NCBI GenBank assembly: GCA_004557185.1 | Contig: SFEP01000002.1 | Coordinates: 9,115-73,114 of the forward strand | From: Bacteroidales bacterium | GTDB lineage: Bacteria > Bacteroidota > Bacteroidia > Bacteroidales > Bacteroidaceae | Reading direction: 5' to 3' | DNA length: 64,000 nucleotides | Shown here: one piece after another, positions 1 through 8,414 of the stretch | Layout: every line of letters begins with the position of its first letter | Position numbering within the stretch: the stretch's first letter is position 1 | Notes under the pieces: generated by a model | What the model was told of the DNA's origin: nothing | The model's input: the letters and a program-made list of their open reading frames with translations, nothing else | Database searches by the model: none | Program-made: the position numbers and the translations under genes

Positions 1-981
1 GCCCTCGGCCAAGGTAACGCGTTCGCCACTGTAGCTGTAGCCCTTGTAGAAGCTCACAGCTTCGGGGTTGTCCACATTCACCTTCACCTTGTAGGTACCA
101 ATCTTGGCTGCCTCAATGTAGAAGGTGGTCTCGCCCTTGATAATGGTGCTGTATCGGCCCGCGAAGTACTCGGTATTGTCATTCACCTTGAAGGCATTGA
201 AGGTGTAGTCGTTCTGGTTGCCTTCGATGGCGAGGGTCGAACCCATCATCACGGTGAAGTTGTCGTCGTTGTAGTTCGTCACGGGCTGGCCGTCCACCGT
301 AACGCTGGTGATGCTGCCCTTGGCTTCTTCGCTGCCATAGGTGAACTTCACAGCTACGGGCACTTCGGGGTAGTTGGCGTCAATCTTCACTACGTCGCCC
401 TCGGCAACCGTTATATAATATTGTGTGCCACGGGCGCTCTGCACCTCGTCGTTGAGCAGCACCTGATAGAGCGACGTCCTGTAATCCTTCGGCGAAATCA
501 TCAGCGGGTTCTCCTTGCTGCTGTCGAGCTTCACCGTGTTTTCGCCCGGCTGCAGTGTAACGTAGCTATAGGTGCCCGAACGCTGCACCGTTACCTTCTC
601 GGGGGCGTCAACAATCACCTTGCAGGTCAGGTCGCGGGCTGCCTCAGCATCATAGGAACGGATGTTCCAAGTAACACCATTGTAGCTGGAATAGATACCT
701 ACTGTCCACTCTGCCTTGTTACCGATGTATTCAGGATACTCGGAGTCGGTGCGCTGGATGTTCTCGAAGAGGTAATCGCCCACCGTCTTCACAATGACAT
801 TGGTGTATTCGGGAGCGGTAATCACGTTGTCGCCGGTCACGAGGTCGGTCTTCTCTTCCTGGCCCACGAGCACCTGGTAGCGTGAAGCGTCGTCCAAGTT
901 AAGCGTAATCGTGTAGTCGTCTGCCTGCATCGACAGTGCGCTCAACATTACACCCAACAAAAGAAAGTAGAATTTCTTCAT
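1..981 (-). CDS. Secreted protein of unknown function (3' end outside window)
   Basis: The reading frame is open from an ATG at 981 down to base 1, giving 327 residues with the C-terminus beyond the window. The first ~20 residues (MKKFYFLLLGVMLSALSMQA) are a typical signal peptide, so the product is exported. The mature part is rich in Thr, Val, Tyr and Asp. It holds loosely repeated beta-strand motifs such as YQVLVGQEEK and YQVLLNDEVQ, which suggests several Ig-like or beta-sandwich modules. No catalytic motif is visible. Large T9SS-exported surface proteins of Bacteroidales look like this, but the sorting tail that would prove it is not in the window. A promoter candidate lies at 1088-1119. 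Confidence 0.8.
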   Translation of the reverse strand, partial: MKKFYFLLLGVMLSALSMQADDYTITLNLDDASRYQVLVGQEEKTDLVTGDNVITAPEYTNVIVKTVGDYLFENIQRTDSEYPEYIGNKAEWTVGIYSSYNGVTWNIRSYDAEAARDLTCKVIVDAPEKVTVQRSGTYSYVTLQPGENTVKLDSSKENPLMISPKDYRTSLYQVLLNDEVQSARGTQYYITVAEGDVVKIDANYPEVPVAVKFTYGSEEAKGSITSVTVDGQPVTNYNDDNFTVMMGSTLAIEGNQNDYTFNAFKVNDNTEYFAGRYSTIIKGETTFYIEAAKIGTYKVKVNVDNPEAVSFYKGYSYSGERVTLAEG

Positions 982-1087
982 AATTGGTAGAATTAGTTGA
1001 TATATAGTTAGTAGTTAGTCTTGTTTTATGCTGATGTGCAACGCGTTCTGTGAATAAAAGCATACGTCGCATAAAGTGAATAGGTGG

Positions 1088-1119
1088 CAAAATTGTAAAA
1101 AAGTCTTTTTCTAAACAAA
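1088..1119 (-). promoter_or_regulatory. Promoter candidate for the secreted protein gene
   Basis: On the minus strand, TTTG (1116-1119) is followed after 20 bp by CAATTTTG (1088-1095). This is one mismatch from the Bacteroidetes -7 consensus TAnnTTTG. It leaves a ~100-base leader before the ATG at 981. Confidence 0.45.
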
Positions 1120-1217
1120 CTTCTGCGGCGATTTTTTACAACCGCGTACGTTTTTTCGACCAAGGCGGGAATTTTCACTCCCGAAATCGGGATGCGATTG
1201 ACGGGCAGCGAGGTATG

Positions 1218-2402
1218 TCAGAAGAGCGTGCGCAAATCGAGGCTGAGGAAATCGGCCAGACTGATGCCGCCATCGCCCACAATGAACGCGGCGCGCGGCT
1301 GGAAGGCATCGCGAAACTTCTGCAAACCAGCGGTCTGCTTCTCTGCGTTGCTCTTCACCTCGATGGCCACCATCTGACCGCGATAACGCAGCACGAAGTC
1401 GACCTCGTCGTTACGCTCGCGCCAATAATACACTTCCATACCATACATAAACGCCTGGCTCACCAAGTAAGCACCTATGCCCGACTCCACGAAGTGCCCC
1501 CACGTTTTGCGGTCGACCATAGCCTGTTCAAAGGTCAAATGGGTTTGCGCCGTGCAAAGGGCGTTGTTGTAGACCTGGAACTTGGGGATGCTTGCCCTGC
1601 GCCGTGCAAGGTCTACGCTGTACTTGCTCAGAGCGCACAGCAAACCGCTGTCGCCAAGCAGGTTGAGGTAGCCCGCGAGCGTGGTCGTGTTGCCCGCATC
1701 CTGCAAGGCGCCCAGCATTTTGGTGAACGAGAGAATGCGCCCCGAATAGGCCGTTCCGAGTTCAAAAGCCTGACGCAGCAGCGCGGGCTTGCCGATGGGT
1801 GTATCCACAAGGATGTCGCGGCTGATGGTTGCCTCAACTATCGACGAACTGACATACTGCTGGTAACGCTCCATGTCGTCGATGAGCGTGGCCGCGCCGG
1901 GATAACCGCCGAAAAAGAGATACTGTTCGAGCGAGAAACCGAAGGCGTCGCGCATCTCGGCATACCCCCAATGACTCATGCGTATTTCCTCGAAGCGCCC
2001 GGCAAGCGACTCCGACAGGCCGCGCTTCAAGAGTACACGGCTGCTTCCCAGCAGCAACACCTTGACGGGCAGACGGTTGAAGGTGTCGGCATCCCACTCT
2101 TTCTTCACGGCCTCGCTCCAATTATCTATCTTCTGCACCTCGTCGAGCACAAGCACGGCACTCCCCCACCCCTTGGCAGCCATCAGCGTGCGCAGTGCAG
2201 CCCAACAGTCGCTTATCCAGGTGTTACCCGATGAGATAATGTTGTCGGCAGAATAGTACTGCCAAGGCTCTTGCAGGTCATCCAAAACCTGTCGCACGAG
2301 GGTCGATTTTCCTATCTGACGTGCACCTGTGATGACCTGAATGAACCTTCTCGGCTCTTCCAACCTCGTTTTAACTAACTGATACTGTGTTCTTTTATAC
2401 AT
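1218..2402 (-). CDS. AAA ATPase with DUF4143 domain
   Basis: A 394-residue cytoplasmic ATP-binding protein. Walker A is GARQIGKST (residues 26-34) and Walker B is LVLDEV (84-89), followed by the archaeal-type AAA_14 and DUF4143 layout. The C-terminus has a nuclease-like signature, E333-VDF followed by AIEVKS (347-352). This matches the restriction-endonuclease-like fold often found at the end of DUF4143 proteins. Such genes are abundant, lineage-specific and often solitary in Bacteroidetes and archaea, and their function is unknown. The gene stands alone, preceded by a perfect palindrome (2433-2458) and a long repeat-filled intergenic region. I infer a selfish, toxin-like or defence-related role only weakly; family membership is secure. 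Confidence 0.9.
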   Translation of the reverse strand: MYKRTQYQLVKTRLEEPRRFIQVITGARQIGKSTLVRQVLDDLQEPWQYYSADNIISSGNTWISDCWAALRTLMAAKGWGSAVLVLDEVQKIDNWSEAVKKEWDADTFNRLPVKVLLLGSSRVLLKRGLSESLAGRFEEIRMSHWGYAEMRDAFGFSLEQYLFFGGYPGAATLIDDMERYQQYVSSSIVEATISRDILVDTPIGKPALLRQAFELGTAYSGRILSFTKMLGALQDAGNTTTLAGYLNLLGDSGLLCALSKYSVDLARRRASIPKFQVYNNALCTAQTHLTFEQAMVDRKTWGHFVESGIGAYLVSQAFMYGMEVYYWRERNDEVDFVLRYRGQMVAIEVKSNAEKQTAGLQKFRDAFQPRAAFIVGDGGISLADFLSLDLRTLF

Positions 2403-2410
2403 ACCCTTAC

Positions 2411-2458
2411 ATTTTACTCAATGCGCTGCGTAATTTTACTCAATGCACTGAGTAAAAT
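2411..2458. promoter_or_regulatory. Operator candidate: palindrome plus extra half-site
   Basis: ATTTTACTCA (2433-2442) and TGAGTAAAAT (2449-2458) form perfect 10-bp inverted arms around a 6-bp spacer. A further copy of ATTTTACTCAATGC sits at 2411-2424. The palindrome begins only a few bases after the transcription start predicted from the -7 element at 2468-2475. This is a classical repressor position for the DUF4143 ATPase gene. Confidence 0.6.
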
Positions 2459-2467
2459 GTCGCACTG

Positions 2468-2475
2468 CAAAAATA
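2468..2475 (-). promoter_or_regulatory. -7 promoter element of the DUF4143 gene
   Basis: The minus strand reads TATTTTTG, a perfect match to TAnnTTTG, 66 bases upstream of the ATG at 2402. No good -33 element is visible. Confidence 0.5.
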
Positions 2476-2629
2476 GGCATTATTTCGCAGATGCTCACCC
2501 CGCCCCCGCCTTTTGATGCGCGGAGGTGGCCGAAGGAGGAAGACGGGACGCTGTTGTCCGCCTCTTCGCCACGCCTCTTCATGGCTTCAAAAGAGAAATC
2601 CGTGCCGAAAACGGGCTCCACGCGTTGCC

Positions 2630-2717
2630 CACGGCCATGGACAACGTTGATCACGGCCGTGGACAACGTTGCACACGGCCGTGGGCAACGTTGCACACGG
2701 CCGAGGACAACGCACCG
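2630..2717. repeat. 22-bp palindromic repeat array, four units (family A, copy 1)
   Basis: Units start at 2630, 2652, 2674 and 2696, exactly 22 bp apart. Each resembles CACGGCCGTGGACAACGTTG plus two bases. The core CACGGCCGTG and the junction AACGTT are both palindromes. There are no spacers. Related arrays lie at 31501-31586 and 51145-51232. Confidence 0.9.
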
Positions 2718-2812
2718 GCGGCAGGGAGGCAACGCGCCATCATGTATGAGGCGGGAGATGGGGAAACGGAATACTGGCGGCGGAGGTTGCCTTGCCACCA
2801 CGCAGGCTGAAG

Positions 2813-2984
2813 CAACCTTTTCGTTAAGCCAAATGAGCAACGCCAAAGCCGAGAGGATTTGAGCGATGCCATGGCAAGAAAAGGTCGGACGAACTCCAAC
2901 CTTTTCGTTAAGCCAAATGAGCTCGCCCAAAGCCGAGAGGATTTGAGCGATGCCATGGCGAGAAAAGGTCGGATGGGATCCAAC
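2813..2984. repeat. 84-bp tandem repeat, two copies (family B, copies 1 and 2)
   Basis: Two copies run 2813-2896 and 2897-2980, with CAAC repeated once more at 2981-2984. They differ at only a few bases. Each unit opens with CAACCTTTTCG and closes with GAAAAGGTCGGA, so CCTTTTC and GAAAAGG form short inverted arms. A third copy lies at 43577-43664. Confidence 0.9.
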
Positions 2985-3023
2985 GATTTTGCGCAGCACA
3001 AGTTGACGCTGGCCCGTGAAAAT

Positions 3024-3064
3024 GCAAGGCGGCAGGGTGGATGGTTGCCACTCTGCCGCCTTGC
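3024..3064 (-). terminator. Hairpin terminator after the PpiD gene
   Basis: GCAAGGCGGCAG (3024-3035) and CTGCCGCCTTGC (3053-3064) form a perfect 12-bp stem, with ATTTTC following on the minus strand. It lies 36 bp past the stop of the 3101-5296 gene. Confidence 0.65.
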
Positions 3065-3100
3065 GGTATGGGAGGGTGCGCGAGAGGCGCACGTTGCTGC

Positions 3101-5296
3101 TTAGAACTGGTAACGATGGTCCTTCATCTTGGACATGTGCGTCATGAGGTAGATGAAGGCAGACTCGTAGGAGCGCTGACCGATGGTCTGCGACAGACGC
3201 TGCTGCTCAGCGGCCTTGTCGAACTTCTCCTGCGTCTTGGTTTCAGCCGTCACCTTCACCATATACACGGCGCCGGCACCCTGCACAAGGCCCGAGGTCT
3301 TGCCCTTGCCCGTCTTGGCGAGGGCGGCAGAGAGAACGGGTTCGGGCACGTTGACGCCCGTCAACTGGGGATAGGAGGCAAAGGTCTGACCCGTGAGGGA
3401 ACCCGTGACGGCGCCTTTCACCTTCTGCATATCGGCGATGCTCTTGGCGTTTTTGGCCATGTCCTTAGCCTTTGCGGCCTTCTTGTTCTGCTTCACCACG
3501 GCGGTGAGGAATTCCTTGACCTGGGCGTTGTCCCAAGGCAGGTATTTGTCATCGCAAACGCCCGTTACTGCTGCTACAAGGAGGTGGTCGCTTTCACGGC
3601 CGCACTCGTAGAGTTTGCTCACGTCGCCCTTTTCAGCCTCGTCGAAAATCCAGCGGGCACATTCGCGCGACTGTGCACCACCGATGCGAGCGGGGATGAG
3701 GTTGTTTAAGGGGCTGTAGCCGGGCACGTCCATGAGCTCGTAGCCGCTCTTGGCAGCGTTCTTCTCGAGCGAGGGCACGTCCTTGTTCTGAGCGAGGAAG
3801 CGGTTGAGCTTGCCGAGTTCGTCTTCGTAGGTCTTCTTGCTGAAGCGCAGCGGGCACTTGATGACGGCCACGTTGTACTTTGTCACCATTTTGCGACGAT
3901 CGAGCACCTGCACTACGGCAGCCCCCATGTCGTTGCTGATGACCTGAGCCGAGCCCTTGCCAATTTCGAAGAGGGAACTGAGGTAGTGTACGCTCTCGTC
4001 GGGCATGCCGAAGCTTTCGTACTGGCTGGAGGTGAGCCAAACGGAGTCGGTGCGCTGGTTGTACTTCTTGGCGAGTTCGGCAAACGAAGCGCCTGCGTTG
4101 AGCGCCTTGAGGATGGAGTCGGCCTGTGCCTTGCGGGCAGCGGGGTCGGCAGCGGTGGCTGCAATCTGACGGTAGAGGATGGAGTCGGGAGCCTGCGTCT
4201 TGCCAATCAGCTTAAGCGTGTTGATGGTGTTGTCGGCTGCATAATAATAGGTTGCCTTGACGCTTCCCACGGCCATGGAGTCGAGGCTTCCCGACACGTC
4301 GAGCATGCGCTGGAAGGCGTTCTTGCTAAGGGGGAGGTTGGTGTAGAGCACGCTGGAGTTGCTGGTGCGCACGATGTTGGCCACATCGCCACCCTCGGCG
4401 AGCTGCTTTTCAAACTCCTGCACCTTGGCCATGAGTTCAGCGCGATCGGCTGCGCTGGCCACTACGTTGACGTCGATGAGCTTGATGTCACGCGTGGGAA
4501 CGGGCTGGTAGAAGCGGTACTTGAAGTCGTTGTAGGCGGCTTTGATTTCGTCGTCGGTCACCTTGACGTCGTTGTCGGCGATGGAGGCATAGGGGATGGC
4601 GGCCACCTCGGCGCTACGCTCTGTGGCGCGCTCGTTGAAGTTCATCTGTGCTGCCACGGGGTTAGAGGTGAAGCCCATGGAGAAGAGCATGCTGAACTTG
4701 TTGGCCAGGAGTTCGTCGCGGAGTTTCTTTTCGGAGAAGTCCCAGAGGCGCTTGATCATCTGAATCTGCTCCACAGCCTCGTTGTTGCCAGCCTGCTGTG
4801 CCTGCGAGAGGGTTTTGTTGTATTCCTTGAGGAACTGCTGCAGTTGGGTGAGGTCGAAACGACCCGTCTGAGGGTTACCGAACACGCCGGCGAGCGTCTG
4901 GAGGCTCTGTGCCTGACCCAAGCGGAGTGCTTCCTGCACCTCGCCGTCGGTGACGTAAAGGCCGAGTTTGTCGCACTCGTGCTTGATTATCTGCTGCTCG
5001 ACGAACTGACGCCATACCTGCTCACGAATCTGCTCGGTCTGCTGGTCGGTGAGGTTAGCGTCCTGTCCCTGCAACATGCGCTGCAACTTGGTGATTTCGC
5101 TCTGTTCTTCAACCAGCTGCTGGAAGTCCTGCACTGAGAGTTTCTCGCCATACACTTCGCCGACCTGGCTTCTTTCCATGTTGCTTGTCGTTTCGATGGA
5201 ACGGAAGAACTCTTCGGCAATGAAAGCAAAGAGGGCAAGTCCCAAAACGCCCACAAGCAGGGCGCCTTTGCTTCGGATTGTTTGTAATGCTGCCAT
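3101..5296 (-). CDS. ppiD: PpiD/SurA-type periplasmic peptidyl-prolyl isomerase
   Basis: A 731-residue membrane-anchored chaperone for outer-membrane proteins. One N-terminal transmembrane helix (residues ~12-30) is followed by a SurA_N-like helical domain with VYGEKLSVQDF, then two parvulin-like regions in the periplasm. The conserved parvulin signature is weak, as is usual for Bacteroidetes homologues, so isomerase activity is an inference. The length agrees with Bacteroides and Prevotella relatives, which are often annotated as SurA N-terminal domain proteins. It is the last gene of the coaX-omp-lptC-ppiD cluster, but the 194-bp gap before it contains its own promoter (5416-5447). It ends at a hairpin (3024-3064). 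Confidence 0.88.
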   Translation of the reverse strand: MAALQTIRSKGALLVGVLGLALFAFIAEEFFRSIETTSNMERSQVGEVYGEKLSVQDFQQLVEEQSEITKLQRMLQGQDANLTDQQTEQIREQVWRQFVEQQIIKHECDKLGLYVTDGEVQEALRLGQAQSLQTLAGVFGNPQTGRFDLTQLQQFLKEYNKTLSQAQQAGNNEAVEQIQMIKRLWDFSEKKLRDELLANKFSMLFSMGFTSNPVAAQMNFNERATERSAEVAAIPYASIADNDVKVTDDEIKAAYNDFKYRFYQPVPTRDIKLIDVNVVASAADRAELMAKVQEFEKQLAEGGDVANIVRTSNSSVLYTNLPLSKNAFQRMLDVSGSLDSMAVGSVKATYYYAADNTINTLKLIGKTQAPDSILYRQIAATAADPAARKAQADSILKALNAGASFAELAKKYNQRTDSVWLTSSQYESFGMPDESVHYLSSLFEIGKGSAQVISNDMGAAVVQVLDRRKMVTKYNVAVIKCPLRFSKKTYEDELGKLNRFLAQNKDVPSLEKNAAKSGYELMDVPGYSPLNNLIPARIGGAQSRECARWIFDEAEKGDVSKLYECGRESDHLLVAAVTGVCDDKYLPWDNAQVKEFLTAVVKQNKKAAKAKDMAKNAKSIADMQKVKGAVTGSLTGQTFASYPQLTGVNVPEPVLSAALAKTGKGKTSGLVQGAGAVYMVKVTAETKTQEKFDKAAEQQRLSQTIGQRSYESAFIYLMTHMSKMKDHRYQF

Positions 5297-5415
5297 TTAG
5301 AATGTAGTTGTTGTTATTTTTTGTTTTGTTGTTTCGTTTGCAGGGGCGCGGTGGCTGGGCCTCGGTGCTTGGGTAGCAGAGGCCAAAAGCAGGCCGCACA
5401 CGGGTATAAGACGCG

Positions 5416-5447
5416 CAAAGGTAATGATTTTTCGTTTAACAGTACAA
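5416..5447 (-). promoter_or_regulatory. Promoter of the PpiD gene
   Basis: On the minus strand, TTG (5445-5447) is followed after 21 bp by TACCTTTG (5416-5423), a perfect -7 element. The predicted leader is ~110 bases. Confidence 0.65.
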
Positions 5448-5490
5448 GCCACCAAGCAATAAGCACGACAAAAAGATGCTTTTTCGTGCT

Positions 5491-6153
5491 TTACGAGCCT
5501 CGCCGGCGGCTTACGGGGGCTTCGCGCTGAGGCAAGGTGTCGGTGGGCAGGGTGTCGGCTGGAGCGGGTGAGGCTACGGGTTCGGAGCCATAGTCGTTCA
5601 TGGGCATGAAGCCCTTCGTCTGGCGCACATGATACTGCGTGAGTTCGTTGTTGCGTATGACGGCTCTGAACCAGTTTCCCTCGATGGCCTCATCGGGCTT
5701 CATGAGTCGGGAGTAGACGTCGCTGCGGAGTTCGCCCGTTCGCATATCCCAGAAAAGTTCCTCGGTGAAGAGGCGCGTGGAGGCTTCCTCGTCGTGCATC
5801 GTGACGTGGCCGCGCAGTTCCCACAGGTTTTGGTCGAAAAGGTAGGCTGTGTCGGCCGTGATGTGTAGGTTGACACGGAACTTGTCGTCGTAGCGTTCGA
5901 GGAAGATGCCGCGGGGAAACTCCCAGCGCGGGGGCTGCGTTTTGTCGAACACGCGCCATTCCTCGGCCACCATTTTGTAGCGCATCACGCCTGAGTCGGA
6001 GATGAGTTTCGACACGCCGAAGGTGGTCATGACAGGCATGGAGTCGCGCTGGGGCATGGCATCGCCCATAGGCGGTGCCTCGCTGCCGCATCCCGCCAGG
6101 GCACTGAATGCCACGACGCCTATTATTATATAAGGAAGCAGAAATCTTGTCAT
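5491..6153 (-). CDS. lptC: LPS export periplasmic protein LptC (lipoprotein form)
   Basis: A 220-residue protein with a lipobox LAGC and acylated Cys22. It would be anchored in the inner membrane with its beta-jellyroll domain in the periplasm. The central part (KMVAEEWRVFD, then LWELRGHVTMHDEEAS and LFWDMRTGELRSD) is the LptC/OstA-like repeat pattern. It passes lipopolysaccharide from the LptB2FG transporter to LptA and LptD. The C-terminal tail is Pro/Thr/Asp rich and ends in arginines. The gene starts 20 bp after the stop of the preceding outer-membrane protein gene, so the two are co-transcribed. The outer-membrane partner lptD lies elsewhere in this window (38355-41195). Confidence 0.88.
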   Translation of the reverse strand: MTRFLLPYIIIGVVAFSALAGCGSEAPPMGDAMPQRDSMPVMTTFGVSKLISDSGVMRYKMVAEEWRVFDKTQPPRWEFPRGIFLERYDDKFRVNLHITADTAYLFDQNLWELRGHVTMHDEEASTRLFTEELFWDMRTGELRSDVYSRLMKPDEAIEGNWFRAVIRNNELTQYHVRQTKGFMPMNDYGSEPVASPAPADTLPTDTLPQREAPVSRRRGS

Positions 6154-6173
6154 CGGCTAAGAGGGGGGCCGCC

Positions 6174-7487
6174 TTACTCGGCACGCCATTTCATGAACCA
6201 ACGCTCGTTGAAGGAGAGACCGAGGCTCAGGCGGAAATAGTTTTCAGTGACCTGCCCTGCCATGCGCGGCTTGACGTGTTCATACTGGAAAGCCACGTTG
6301 AGCAGCGAGCGGTTGTTGTGCATGTTGATGATAGGGAGCGACACGCCGACGCTGGCCTGGTAGTCGCGCGGCCCGTCGTTACCGTCGATGCGGGTGTAGG
6401 GCGTGGTGTAGGCGAAGCCGACCTGGTAGCGCAAGAACTGGCGCCACTTCACGCCGTCGACGTTGGGCGTATATTCGGCTCCCACGCTGATGCGGTGCAT
6501 GTGGCTGAACTGGCCTTTGCGCGCCTCATAGGACACGCTGCCATCGGGCTGCTGCACCACTTGTGGGAATTTCACATCGCCCCACTTTTGGAACGTGTAG
6601 TCGGCGCCCACGCGCCATTTTTTGCCATACTCCCACGCCATGCCGGCGCCGAAGGTGTGGGGCAGTTCGAAGGCATTGCGTACACTGGCTGTATCGCCCC
6701 CCACCACGCTCCCCGAGGTGAGCATCTGGTTGTAAAAATAGGCGGTGCGGTTGACGCGGTGACCCAAGCCGTAGGTAAAGCCCAGTGTGAGCGTCTGCTT
6801 CTTGCCCAACGGCTGCACATACTGCAGGCCGAACGATGCCTTGTAGGTGCGTATCTCTGCCTGATACTGCTGCTGCGTGGTGCTGATGTTGGAATCGTCG
6901 AAGGTCATGGTGGAGGAGTGCTCCAGGTTGCCCCACAGGTAACCGATGTTGGCGCCCAGCGAGAGGAATTTCAAAGGAGCCCAACCCAAGCCGCCATATA
7001 CCTCGTGCATTCCGCCGTCGCCGCTGTACGTACCCGTCTGCTTCACCTCGCCCACGGTGCCCGAGAGGGGTTTTTCGTACATTGTTTTATAGCCCACGGT
7101 GCTGAAAGGCATCAGGCCTAACGACATGCCCAAGCGGGGCGCTACGCGGAAGCCCATATTGAGGTAATCGATGGACGTGTTCTCGGCATTGGCTTTCCTG
7201 CCGCTCTGACTGAGGTTGCCGTGCTGCAGCGAGAGGCCCACATCAAAGAGGAAGGTGAGGGAGTCGATGGCCGAGTAGGAGGCGGGGTTTTTGCTGTTGA
7301 CCTGCTTGCCATGACGCATGGCGTAGGCCGTGCCGGCCATGCCCTTGTTGAAGGCGTTGCCGCCATCGCCCAGCAGACCGAAACCATAGCGTGAATAAGG
7401 GGAGTTGCTACCGTTGGTCTGTGCGGCAGCTGTCAGGGCAAAGACCGCCAAGAGGGCGGCAAGTGCGATGTGACGAGGTTGTGTCAT
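6174..7487 (-). CDS. FadL/OmpP1-like outer-membrane beta-barrel protein
   Basis: A 437-residue exported protein. The chosen start (7487, MTQPRHIAL) gives a clean signal peptide ending in TAAAQ; an upstream start at 7511 would add eight residues ahead of it. The mature N-terminus (SPYSRYGFGLLGDGG) and many alternating amphipathic strands match the OmpP1/FadL-like family found beside coaX and lptC in Bacteroidales. The C-terminus ends in beta-strands (YFRLSLGLSFNERWF). The family may form a hydrophobic-compound channel, but no substrate is established. Its 5' end sits close to the coaX stop (7501), which indicates translational coupling in the coaX-omp-lptC operon. Confidence 0.82.
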   Translation of the reverse strand: MTQPRHIALAALLAVFALTAAAQTNGSNSPYSRYGFGLLGDGGNAFNKGMAGTAYAMRHGKQVNSKNPASYSAIDSLTFLFDVGLSLQHGNLSQSGRKANAENTSIDYLNMGFRVAPRLGMSLGLMPFSTVGYKTMYEKPLSGTVGEVKQTGTYSGDGGMHEVYGGLGWAPLKFLSLGANIGYLWGNLEHSSTMTFDDSNISTTQQQYQAEIRTYKASFGLQYVQPLGKKQTLTLGFTYGLGHRVNRTAYFYNQMLTSGSVVGGDTASVRNAFELPHTFGAGMAWEYGKKWRVGADYTFQKWGDVKFPQVVQQPDGSVSYEARKGQFSHMHRISVGAEYTPNVDGVKWRQFLRYQVGFAYTTPYTRIDGNDGPRDYQASVGVSLPIINMHNNRSLLNVAFQYEHVKPRMAGQVTENYFRLSLGLSFNERWFMKWRAE

Positions 7488-7500
7488 GTGTGGGAAAATA

Positions 7501-8250
7501 TTACAACGCACCGTGGGCAGAAGCCTCGGTCGCTGCGGTATCGTGAAGTAGCAAATAGTTCAGCCCGATTTCCACAAGGCAGTCGTGCCTTTGCACGTGC
7601 AGGCCTTGCGCCAGACGGTAGGCATTGCCCCCTGTGAGGCACACCGTGCCTTGGGGGTGCTTGGTCTGCCATGCGGCAATGGTGCCCGCCACCTCGTATT
7701 CCATGCCGCCCAGCACGCCGCAGCGTATGGCGGTTTCGGTGTCGTAGCCCACCTCGGGGCGTTCGCCAGCAGCGCTCACCAGCGGCAGGGCGGCGGTTTG
7801 GTCGTGCAGGGCACGCAGACGGATGCCCAGTCCCGGACTGATGCTGCCGCCCAGATAGCGGCGGCGTTCGTCGACGTAATCGTAGGTGATGCAGGTGCCG
7901 GCATCGACCACCAGCAGCGCGCCCTGGGCGTAAAGCGAAGCTGCGCCCACCACAGCGGCCAGACGGTCGGCTCCCAGGGTGTGAGGGGTGCGGTAGAGGC
8001 TGACGAGCGGCGTGGGTGTGGCACCCGTAACGCGAAGCACGCGGGGAGCGATGCCCTGCAGCACGGTGTGATAAACGGGCTTATCGGCACCCACTATGCA
8101 GTAGGCGCAAGCATCGATGACGTGACCGGCGCAGTAGCGCACCAGGACGTCGGCAAACGGCCCTTCGAGGCGTTGACGCGACAAGAGGCACGCACCGTCG
8201 AACAGCGCGGCCTTGACAGAACTGTTGCCGATGTCAACTACCAAATTCAT
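7501..8250 (-). CDS. coaX: Type III pantothenate kinase
   Basis: A 249-residue cytoplasmic enzyme that phosphorylates pantothenate in the first step of coenzyme A synthesis. Diagnostic CoaX motifs are present: the phosphate-1 loop VVDIGNSS (residues 4-11, Asp6), GADRLAA (93-99) and VVDAGTCITYD (115-125). The length is normal. It is the first gene of the coaX-omp-lptC run and has a textbook promoter at 8273-8303. The last enzyme of the same pathway, CoaE, is encoded at 21665-22441. Confidence 0.96.
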   Translation of the reverse strand: MNLVVDIGNSSVKAALFDGACLLSRQRLEGPFADVLVRYCAGHVIDACAYCIVGADKPVYHTVLQGIAPRVLRVTGATPTPLVSLYRTPHTLGADRLAAVVGAASLYAQGALLVVDAGTCITYDYVDERRRYLGGSISPGLGIRLRALHDQTAALPLVSAAGERPEVGYDTETAIRCGVLGGMEYEVAGTIAAWQTKHPQGTVCLTGGNAYRLAQGLHVQRHDCLVEIGLNYLLLHDTAATEASAHGAL

Positions 8251-8272
8251 GATGCGGGCTATTTGCAGGTGG

Positions 8273-8303
8273 CAAAGTTAGCAGAAAGCCTGCGGCGGGC
8301 AAA
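8273..8303 (-). promoter_or_regulatory. Promoter of the coaX operon
   Basis: On the minus strand, TTTG (8300-8303) is followed after 19 bp by TAACTTTG (8273-8280), a full match to the Bacteroidetes sigma-ABfr consensus. It lies 23 bases upstream of the coaX ATG. Confidence 0.75.
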
Positions 8304-8414
8304 GGAAAAAACTTTTTTTATGGCGCATGCCTCGCTTATCAGCCCTGCACCCATGCTGAGCGTTCTGCCATTTCCTACCTTAAAACAACTGCCTTGCCGA
8401 GGCTGCGCAAAGGG

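Larger units (their letters stand above)
2476..3023. other. Long intergenic region built from repeats
   Basis: No supported gene lies here. Several overlapping open frames exist on both strands, but they only translate repeats and have no family features. The region holds a four-unit 22-bp palindromic array (2630-2717) and a tandem pair of 84-bp repeats (2813-2984). The rest is unremarkable GC-rich sequence. Confidence 0.7.

Noticed and set aside
421..885. Long open frames opposite most high-GC genes (for example 1215-2234, 13090-15021, 43992-45671, 51670-53343)
   Set aside because: They lie antisense to genes with clear families and motifs. High GC content in this genome leaves the reverse frames open.
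2630..2717. Possible CRISPR array
   Set aside because: Units are contiguous with no unique spacers and no cas genes are in the window.
2436..3092. Open frames of 80-220 codons on both strands in the intergenic region
   Set aside because: They translate the 22-bp and 84-bp repeats, share no family features and overlap one another on both strands. Repeat-derived frames, not genes.
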